From positions 84,232,903-84,296,902 of the forward strand of contig OX235262.1 of NCBI GenBank assembly GCA_944472135.2: a DNA stretch of 64,000 bases, given 5' to 3'. Under the pieces are notes generated by a model. That model was not told the DNA's origin, ran no database searches, and worked only from the letters and a program-made list of their open reading frames with translations. Positions 55,926-64,000 of this stretch are shown here, one piece after another; position 1 is the stretch's first letter; each line of letters opens with the position of its first letter. This stretch comes from Trichobilharzia regenti (Eukaryota > Platyhelminthes > Trematoda > Strigeidida > Schistosomatidae). Both the position numbers and the translations under genes were made by a program.

Positions 55926-56284
55926 AATCTTCCTTAAGTACCATAATTTTAGTCTCAGTAGCAGGGATGGAATCGATCGGAATATCTTATTTAGCCTAAA
56001 AACCGTGGAATTTAACTTTATAATCGAGTGAAATTTACTTTATTGTTTTTCTAGGTAACACCAAGTCGCTCTTTACAATTAGCAATAATCAAATTATTCA
56101 TTATCATTTAAGTAGGTTAAAATTAGGCTTATGTTGAATAAATGGGTCCTGCAGTTCATTTGGTATAGTAGTAAGAGTTTTCGGCATGAATATCACAACA
56201 CAAGCCTAAATTTCGTTCAGCGAATTCATTTTCCTTAGCTGTACAATCACGTCTCTATGCCATTTTTTACAAAAAAAGAGGATA
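55926..56284. other. Unassigned, probably intron of gene C
   Basis: No exon or repeat recognised. Confidence 0.35.
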
Positions 56285-56665
56285 AAAGAAGTGAATCTCT
56301 TCGGTCAATACTCAAGATCAGATGGCCAGAATAGATCAGTAACAGGGATCTCTGGCGATGAGCGAACCAACCAGGAACCGATTGTTGAACAAATAGGCAG
56401 GAAGAAATGGAGACGGACTGGCCATACACTGAGGAAAACATCAAGTGACAACACACGCCAGGCCATCACTCGAGTGGAACCCGAAAGGGAAGCGGCGAGT
56501 TGGTCGTCCAAGGGTGACTTGGAGGAGGTTATGTGAAGAGGAGATGAGAGCATGTGAGCAGACTTGGAGCGGGGTGAAAAAGTTGGCAGAAAACCAGACG
56601 CAATGGAGACGCGCAGCTTAAGCCCTATGTTCCTCTAGAAATTAAAGGATATAATAATAATGATA
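56285..56665 (+). mobile_element. RTE LINE 3' tail
   Basis: RRTGHTLRKTSSDNTRQAIT coding at 56400 region, then CGAGTTGGTCGTCC, GGAGGAGGTTATGTG and TATGTTCCTCTAGAAATTAAAGG with (AAT)n at 56645-56665. Confidence 0.75.
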
Positions 56666-57174
56666 ATAAAAGAAATGATGAATTATCATAATCATAATCA
56701 CATTAACTGATATTGATTAATGTGTACTTGAACCCTTTTAGGCAGGATTAGCCTCTAACGATCAACACTTCATGAATGCAGAAAGCTAACAAACAGCTGT
56801 ATAAAGAGTCTGATAACTGAACTCCTTGTTAACATTAGTCATTAGGTCTCAGCAAACCCATGCTTCAAAGTAATCAACAAAAAAGTGAAGAGCAACTTGA
56901 TAATGGTTATAAGCTTTCGTCTCCTCTGAATTGCTGGTGCTCTAGCCATTCAAAGAGAGAGAGAGAAACTGACGCTCTTCATAGTAAAGGAAATTAGTCA
57001 ACCACCTATATAATTTATAATTTCTACCATCATGGTAACAAGATTAATGATTTCTTGATTATTTTTGCTGGTTTTTCTAACTCCTTATAACTCTTGTATT
57101 TCTTTCGAACTCTCACGTGGTCCTTCGTTTCTGTCTATTAGCATCCTGACTACAACTCCTTTAATGAATTCTAT
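56666..57174. other. Unassigned, probably intron of gene C
   Basis: Short (GA)n at 56957-56970. Nothing else recognised. Confidence 0.35.
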
Positions 57175-57500
57175 AGTTTGGTTTGTAAGAGTTAGTTTTG
57201 TTTTTACGAGCTGGTCACAGATTGATATCAGTTAGAGAACCATTGAAAACCAGGGAGTACTGGACAGCTGCTGTTTCATCCTAGTTTGGGAATCACCGGC
57301 ACTACGCACCCACCACCCAGAGTTCGAATCCAGGACCTTCCGGTTACAAGGCAAGCTGGCTCGTAAACTATTCAGCCACTGGGACCCGATTCAATGGCTG
57401 ATGAATTCTAACTTCTGACAATTCGTGATTTAGCGCAACCCCGACCATTGTCGTAAGTGGGACAACCATCCTCACACGTGACATCTGGATGGACCTCACT
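57175..57500 (-). repeat. SINE family B, subfamily of the 26363 palindrome
   Basis: Shares CTATAGTTTGGTTTGTAAG and ACGAGCTGGTCACAGATTG edges and CAGCTGCTGTTTCATCCTAG with 26340-26456; tRNA-like part CTTGTAACCGGAAGG with B box GGATTCGAAC on the minus strand. Confidence 0.7.
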
Positions 57501-58239
57501 GATCACGAATGAATTATTTATTACAAAACTCTGACATCTTATGCACTGAATAACATTACCAGCTATGATAATGACAACTCATCACTTTCGTTGCTGTTCC
57601 TTTTTGTGAAGAACTGTATATAAGTGTGACTGTACAGCTAAAAAGGGGAATGAATTTGCCAAAAACAGCCTCTTCACTGAACTACTTGTTTTGTACTACT
57701 TTGTTTTGAACTACTTGAACTACTACTACAAGGACTGTCTAAATTATATGCATGACAGATTAGCAGTAGACTATAACTGTGATATTAATGTCAACTATTT
57801 TACGTTTAAACTTACCATAGTTGGCCGACTTTTTAAGATTCACTTGTATTATAACAATTTATGATATGTATCCATATATATATGTGTGTATGGTGATCTC
57901 TCTTTCTGTTTGCTCGCTTAGTCTGTGACCATTTCACTTTTTTTTTTTTCTGGACATTCATATATATTTCGCTCTCACAATTTGTGTGACTTACTTACTT
58001 TGGTGTGATACCACTTATTGCTTCTCCTTATGTTTGGGAAATAGAAGTATCATCGCAAACCTAGTGGTCTTCTGATTTCCGTCTTTCTTGCGTCAGGACT
58101 ATTACATTCTCGACCAGTACATAATAATAATTTAGCGACGAGTACATAACAATTTGGCGACAGGGACAACTACTATTAACCACTCAGCAGCAGCAACATA
58201 ACAATTTAGTAAACCAATCTAGTCCTTACAATACACCTC
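57501..58239. other. Unassigned, probably intron of gene C
   Basis: Local repeats TTTGTTTTGAACTACTTGAAC at about 57697 and short CA/TA runs. No exon accepted. Confidence 0.35.
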
Positions 58240-58640
58240 CTGAAAATTGATCTGATGCTCGCTAGTGACTTCTCCTACAGGACGGAGTTTCTTGAAGTTC
58301 TAGTGAGAAGTCGTTACAAGTAAGGTCAATCTAGTCAGCAGTGAGGTAGGAGTTCCCACTAGATAACATTGGTTGATGATCACGCTAAAAATCATGAGTT
58401 GGTAGAAGTTAGAATTCATGAACTACCCACTGCTGGATCTGGTCCCACTGACTGAATGGTATACGAGCCAGCTTGCCTTGTAACCGGAAGGTGCTGGGTT
58501 TGAACCCCGTTGGTGGGTGAGCACTGCCCATGATTCTCGGACTAGGATGAAATGTCTATCAAATGCTCTCTAGTTTTCAGCGGTTCTCTGACTGATACCA
58601 ATTTCTGGTCATACTCGAAAAATAAATCTACTCGATAAAT
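58240..58640 (+). repeat. SINE family B, near full-length
   Basis: 5' module GATCTGATGCTCGCTAGTGAC, tRNA-like part (GGTCCCACTGACTGAATGG, CTTGTAACCGGAAGG, GGGTTTGAACCCCG), ribozyme region decayed (CCCATGATTCTCGGACTAGG, then ATGAAATGTC). Confidence 0.7.
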
Positions 58641-60379
58641 AAATCAACTCTTGAAAAAATTTTTATGTCTAGAACAAGTGAAGTGGAAAAAGTTAGTCAT
58701 CTGTGAATAAGTGTCATCATGAAGTTTATAATGTGTTAGTAATGTTTTTTAAAAATTTTTTTCAACCAACGTATTATTTAATAATGGCTAGACACTTTTT
58801 AACATACGCTATTTATTCTAACATTTAAATCTATTATAACAATTATATAAAGACTTAATAGAGGAAGAATAATTAGCCGTCTAACTAAAAATGGCGGGCG
58901 AAACAAGTAGAAGATAAGTAGATAATAAAAGTGATAAACAGCATTCTGAATGGGCTATTTAGAAATAAAATAAAATTCAGTGAAGCGCATTTATTTTACT
59001 AAAGAAGTCATCTTGAAAAGCTGCATAGCCGTATCTGCATTCGCCGTAAACGTATAATAGTTTATTATTGTGTAATAAGGGAGATGACTGATGTAATTAC
59101 TCAGAAGTTGGTTGTAAAGACAAAGAATAGCTAGTGTCTTGGTCAATAAAACTCCGAACTCTGTGTGCGTGTACAACAAAGGTTTCAATACAGAAAATAT
59201 CCCCCAACAAAGATTTGTTCAGTCTCTTATTTTACTGTGGTCTTAGTAAGAATAATAAGGCTTTATTTTAGACAAAATGTGGATACATAGTACAGAAACT
59301 TTCAGTGTTTCAAAATATTTCGTCTTCGTGAGGAATTTACAAATGAAATAATAATCTGAAGTATGTCATGTGACATACTGATGTAGTATATGAAGTGGGA
59401 ATCAATTTTTTGCATTTTTTGTCGTCATTTCCTTTAGGAATTGCAAGGCATTTCCTTGAAAGTCATAGATATGTGTGCGTGAGCTTATTTAGTGACCATG
59501 TGATATAACTGCGTGATTAAAGCAACAAGAATTATTGAAAAAAGTTTAGTCATTTTGCTGGATGAAAATTCTGTAAGCCCAGTGATTTAACCAGGCCACT
59601 CTTTCCTACTCGTTTGTCTCCTATTTTCAGTAGTTAATTGACTATAATCGCTCTAACCTCTTTCCTATTGTACTTTTTACCAAGTTCTTTTCTCATCTTT
59701 ATATTTATTAAGTGGAAAATCAGCCCTCTTGCTACTCACATAACAAAGTAATTTTGCCTTTATCGAATTTCACTCCTTTCTGCTGTATCTTTACGCAACT
59801 ATTACATAATTTCTTATCTTTAGAAACCAATTCCTAGTAATTGCATTGCATCTGCTTAAAACCTGGGCTACCAAAAACTTCCATCTCTTTGTTGCACATT
59901 TACTTTATCTCGTTCGGTTTGTTTTATTCAATCAAGATATGACCTCTAATGGTATTATCTACTCTTGTGTGTATTTAAAATGTTTACAAGCTGTTGATTC
60001 GCAAGCTCCTGCTAAACTTGAGCAGTGGCCTGATTTTGGTCGGCAACATGTTTCAAAACGTGAAATAACTGTCCTTCAGTTAAGTCCTTGGGTCTGAAAA
60101 TGTACGTCCGAGAACATCTTACAGTTGGCTTCCAACTAGATAGCGTGGATTTCCTGAAAGAGACAAAGCAGATGTTTCATAATGGAATGGTTCGTGCTTC
60201 ATCAGCTCAGAGAGCATTGTGTCATAGGGTATATACTGTCAATGTATATTTTATTTGAAGATATTGTACGAAGGGAAAATATCATGCAATAAACTCTTCT
60301 GAAAATGCTGTACATTTTATAAATAATGTCTAGAATAAAGATGTTATTATTATTTCGACCCCTACTACCCAATAAAAGA
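58641..60379. other. Unassigned DNA, probably intron of gene C or intergenic
   Basis: AT-rich; no exon, RNA gene or known repeat recognised over 1.7 kb. Confidence 0.35.
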
Positions 60380-60718
60380 CCACTATATTGTACTACTGTA
60401 CAGCCTTTGAAGGCGATTTCGTTGTGCTCGAAAAGTCTTCAGGTAATTTAACTGTGTAACACTGTGTGATTTATCAAAATTAAATCTGATTTATAATGGA
60501 GTTCGAAACAATGATGGAACAGCTATATAGTGTCCCTTCGTTTTCCAATGATTCCTAAACTGATATCAAGCTGTGATCACATTCGTAACCCATGTTTTCT
60601 GAATTGAAGTATACTTGAATATCGGTCGATTCATGAAAACAATAAAAGATGATTCAAAGACTAAAATTCTTTTATCAACGAAATCGCCTTTAAAGGCTAT
60701 ACAGTAGTTCTAAACTTT
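60380..60718. mobile_element. Penelope-like foldback remnant
   Basis: CAGCCTTTGAAGGCGATTTCG (about 60401, here split as 20-mer and G) and its inverse near 60679-60713 form arms. Inner TAACACTGTGTGATTTATC resembles the arms at 7893 and 9357 of the Cercyon-type PLE. A SINE B end lies inside (60540-60600). Confidence 0.5.
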
Positions 60719-60719
60719 T

Positions 60720-60975
60720 CATCAGGACTAATCCACTGGAGTTCGAGAGCAGGGACTTCCTGTAAAGTTCATAGACCATCCACCCATCGGGAAATGATCC
60801 AATGGCCAATGGATCCCAGCTTCTACCGATACCCAACTTTTTCGCAATCACTAACCAATGTCAACCACGAGTATTCGCCCTCTGGCCTGACCTTTTAGAC
60901 CCTAGTGACCAACAATTTTCACTAGAACTCGTCTTGCAGTCAGTCGCCAGCGAACACATGGTTGATCCATACTGC
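60720..60975 (-). repeat. SINE family B, 5' module and head, diverged
   Basis: Minus: TTCTAGTGAAAATTGTTGGTC, then GGGTCTAAAAGG, ACTCGTGGTTGACATTGGTT, and a worn tRNA-like part with ACTTTACAGGAAGTCCC. Confidence 0.5.
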
Positions 60976-61009
60976 CAAAGTGTTTTAAAACTAGGACAAG
61001 GCAGTTGTG

Positions 61010-62850
61010 CAGTCTGTCTCTGTCTGTCTGGATTCAACATAGAACTTGGCACCCAAGTGCAGCAGTTCGAGTTGCCACGTTCCAAATAGCACACAGAGGT
61101 AGACAAGAAGATGATTGAAGAGAATCAATACAGTCTGACAAGTATAAGAGTGAGACTCAGTTTAACTGTCAAGGATTTCATGGATTGATGCCATGTTTTT
61201 GTTTGGCCACCACTGGCTCTTTTCCAACCTGCACCTATATCAGCTAGCAATGCCCGTCGGGGGAGGCGGTGGTTAGGCATGCGCAGCACGTGACCTAGCC
61301 ATCTTAGTCTATGTAACTTTATAGCCTCGTCGATTGATTTTCCCTCTTTGCCCAACACTCTACGCCTAACGTCAACATTACTTACCTTATTAAACCACCT
61401 AACGTGAGACAGAGATCGCAGACATCTATGATCGAAAGCAGTCAACCTTTTCATGTCTTCAACTCGTATTGGCCATGTTTCAGAGCCATAGAGAAGGACG
61501 GAGCGAACTGATGAGCAGTACACACGTCCCTTGGTTGATAACCGGATGTCACGCCTACGCCAGAGATGGTGTAAGTCAGCGAAAGCAGCTCGAGCTTTTC
61601 GGATCCGTGCTGAGATTTCATCGCCAATCAGTCCGTTGGTGCTAATACAACTTCCCAAATAGGTGAAGTGGTCAACATGTTCTATCACTTCACTCCCTAT
61701 CACTAAGTTAGGAGTTGACGTGGTCCAGTCCTGTAGCAGCATCTTACATTTTGTAGGGGCGAATCGCATGCCAAACATACGAAGATTGCTGCTCAAGGTG
61801 TTCAGAAGACTCTGCATTTTGTCAGCATCCTCCCCTAACAGGACTATGTCATCTGCATATTCTAAGTTCCTAAGACTATTCCCTGGTAACAAGTCGATTC
61901 CTAAGTCGTTACGTTCAGTTAAGGATACTTCCATTAGCATATCTATGATGAAGTTAAACAGAAATGGGGAAAGTGGACATCCCTGTCGGACACCACTGGT
62001 TGTTACCAATTCAGATGACAATTCCCCATAAGCCCTTACACGACTACGTGAGTTTGAATAGAGTGCCTTGATTAGTGCAATGTACTTTCTTGGCACTCCC
62101 TTCACAGTCAGACATTGCCATAGTACCTTTCGATCCACGGAGTCGAAGGCCGCCTTCAAGTCAAGAAATATGACAATTGTTGGACGCCGAAAAGTGTGTC
62201 TATGTTCTAGAATCTGTCGAAGAGTGAAGATATGATCTATGCACCCTCTACCTGGTCTAAAGCCTGCTTGATTTTCCCTTGTCTGTTCCTCCCGAGTTCT
62301 GCTTAGTCTATGCATGATTACTGAGCCTAGGATTTTAGAGACTATGTTCGTTAGGCTGATCCCCCTATGATTATCACACGAGGACTTGTTTCCCTTCTTG
62401 AATATCGGTATAATAAGTGACTTACCCCAGTCTGATGGAACTGTCTCTGATTCCCAGACTTTGCCTAGTACCTCAGTTAATCTACAAACTAGTATGTCAC
62501 CCCCATATTTAAACACCTCCGGAATAATTCCGTCGGGTCCTGCCGCTTTGCCTCGTTTCAAATTACTGATAGCTTTTGTGACCTCACTTACAGACGGCGG
62601 ACCAGTGTCTATATCCCATTCGGGTGTGTCTGGATGTCGGGGAGGTTCAGTGTGGCTGTAGGCAAGTTAAATTGTCCCTCAAAGTGTTCTTTCCAGCGTT
62701 CAAGGCGTCTATCCTGAGAGCTAATTAAGGAGCCATTTTTCTCAGAAATAGTCTCACTTATGATTTGCCTTCCCCCACCCGTTTCCCTGATGAGTCTAAA
62801 GAGTTGCCTAGTGTTGCCTATCGCCGATGCTTTTTCCATCTCTTTTGCCT
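61010..62850 (-). mobile_element. RTE (SR2-like) LINE, reverse transcriptase largely intact
   Basis: Minus frame 62561-61125 is 478 codons without a stop: KRGKAAGPDGIIPEVFKYGG, IFLDLKAAFDSVDR, SGVRQGCPLSPFLFNFIID, LEYADDIVLLGEDAD (catalytic YADD), then HFTYLGSCISTNG and SVRSVLLYGSETWP. Upstream coding 62839-62609 is separated by one single-base frameshift near 62630. The endonuclease domain is missing, so the copy is 5'-truncated, ending near 62850 against a SINE B end. 61010-61124 is its 3' tail. The best-preserved LINE coding in the window. Confidence 0.9.
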
Positions 62851-62854
62851 TTGT

Positions 62855-62945
62855 CCAGTACTCCTTTGTTTCTCAGTTGTTCTCTAACTGATACTGACCC
62901 ACTATCAAACCTAAAACAAATCAAATTCCTACACAAACCAAATTT
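62855..62945 (+). repeat. SINE family B, 3' end
   Basis: CAGTACTCCTTTGTTTCTCAG, then GTTCTCTAACTGATACTGACC and CAAATTCCTACACAAACCA. Confidence 0.55.
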
Positions 62946-62954
62946 TGAACATAT

Positions 62955-64000
62955 ACGCTAATTTATCTTGGGTAAGCAATAATAATAATAATTTGCTTTA
63001 TTCCAAAACAGTACTTGTGATACAGAATGGAATTCTCTGCATTTTACTACAGTATTGCATCCAGCTTGTACATTATCAATAAATAAAATTCTACATAGAT
63101 TATGAGTAATCTCCGTTAGTTTTGACAACAACATATTAGCGTGTGGATAGCAAAGCCAAAATTGAAACAGAGTGTTTGAAGGTGTTAGAAAAGTAAGTGC
63201 TAGTATATTTACTGGTGTAAAGCGGTGACGAAAGGTCGAGATATACAGAGTTTGAGAGAAAGAAGAATGTTTTAATAGAGTTAGTAAGAAAGAGAGGGAC
63301 AAAGCAGCACATAACAACACAAAAAAAGAGAAAAGGAAAAGAAAGGAAGAAAACGTTGTGCCTCTGAATGATATGATATGAGTTGCTGTTAGTTGTTCTA
63401 CCGACTCTTAAATAAGTTATAGGTATCACGTCTAATGCTTTCTTTATCGCACAGAACACGAGCCAAGTAGGGTATGGTTGAGTTTTTGTACTTGCTAGTG
63501 CGAGCATATAGTTTTCTATATGGGCTTCCAGTTCTGCCTGATGAGATACAAGGGGAGAATCGTGAATGAAGAGTGTGGTGTGAGTTAGATAAAATGGATT
63601 TAGCCTATTTTTCACATGAGTCCAAGTGCCTGTCAACCAGAATATTACCAAGCTGATTAAGTGGCACGTAGCTTACCCTGCTGACAACCTTTAACATCCT
63701 ACGTAATATGGTATAGTCTTTCTTCAGTAGCCCTGGAAAAGCTAAGGGGGAACAATGGAGAATAATAGGTAGAATGCGAGAGTTAACGAATCATAGGAGT
63801 AAAGGTTGGGTTATAACAGAATGTCTTAACTTCTTGATGTAGAAGGTAAGACGGAATATTTTCTTAGAAATCATAAAGATATGAGACGACCAGGAAAGAT
63901 CAGCAGATAGAATGACGCCTAGGTATTTAATTCCTGACTTGGTTTCTATTTCAGTGCCGCGTGAATTGATTGTTCAAAATGGTAAAGTACTATTCATATC
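62955..64000 (-). mobile_element. CR1-like LINE, 3' end of reverse transcriptase
   Basis: Minus strand from the window edge: GTEIETKSGIKYLGVILSA, DLSWSSHIFMISKKIFRL, then LLKKDYTILRRMLKVVSRVS, and after a stop codon in the DSCEK region a tail with SGRTGSPYRKLYARTSK and NSTIPYLARVLCDKE in another frame than the long frame at 63651-63136. The 3' end has (ATT)n at 62979-62993. Upstream parts lie outside the window. Confidence 0.75.

Noticed and set aside
57816..57842. 27-bp microexon candidate on the minus strand with a good GTAAGT donor, possibly gene C
   Set aside because: Its exit phase (1) does not fit the phase 2 entry of exon 54964, and the acceptor tract is weak.

Overview
The window looks like a piece of a schistosome (blood fluke) nuclear genome. 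It is AT-rich, its genes have long introns with GTAAGT-type donors, and between them lies a dense graveyard of schistosome-type repeats: RTE (SR2-like) LINEs, a CR1-like LINE, Penelope-like elements (PLEs) with GIY-YIG domains, a Merlin DNA transposon, tRNA-derived SINEs and hammerhead-ribozyme SINEs of the Sm-alpha kind. I cannot name the species from sequence alone.

Three host loci are supported. Gene A (+) has two exons in the window, 4405-5795 and 13331-15118; its first exon must lie upstream of base 1. Gene B (-) is complete in three exons, 48320-47864, 43869-42014 and 37448-35709, and encodes 1350 residues with matching splice phases. A and B are ancient paralogs arranged tail to tail, about 20.6 kb apart. 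Each encodes the same unusual architecture: a tetraspanin module of the peripherin/ROM type (three TM helices, a large extracellular loop with CCG, SCC and a late Cys, then TM4), followed in the same open exon by a DC-STAMP (DCST1/DCST2-like) multi-pass membrane protein ending in a RING-like Cys cluster. DCST proteins (mammalian DCST1/2, worm SPE-42/SPE-49, fly Sneaky) act in sperm-egg union or sperm membrane breakdown, and tetraspanins such as CD9 act on the egg side. A covalent tetraspanin-DCST fusion, present in two paralogs, is therefore the most interesting object here. Gene B also carries a block of about twelve heptapeptide repeats (G-S-x-T-H-x-T/D) that gene A lacks. Gene C (-) is seen only as its last two exons (54964-54786 and 53408-53164), an acidic Ser/Pro-rich tail of a protein I do not recognise.

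Layout: 1-4404, probable intron 1 of gene A, with a SINE, a PLE foldback and two RTE copies, one carrying a 464-bp ACCT array. 4405-15118, gene A with a 7.5-kb intron full of repeats. 15.1-35.7 kb, a gene-free repeat field holding Merlin, many SINEs, two PLEs and several RTE fragments. 35.7-48.3 kb, gene B with repeat-rich introns. 48.3-53.1 kb, repeats and unassigned DNA. 53.2-55.0 kb, the gene C tail. 55-64 kb, repeats ending with a fairly intact RTE reverse transcriptase and a CR1-like 3' end.

The repeat field has its own structure. Two different tRNA-headed SINE families carry hammerhead motifs, several elements form long inverted repeats (the best has 94-bp arms differing at 2 positions), PLEs are flanked by inverted arms, and two RTE copies consist only of an endonuclease head joined to a 3' tail. 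Retroelement boundaries are approximate unless target-site duplications are given.
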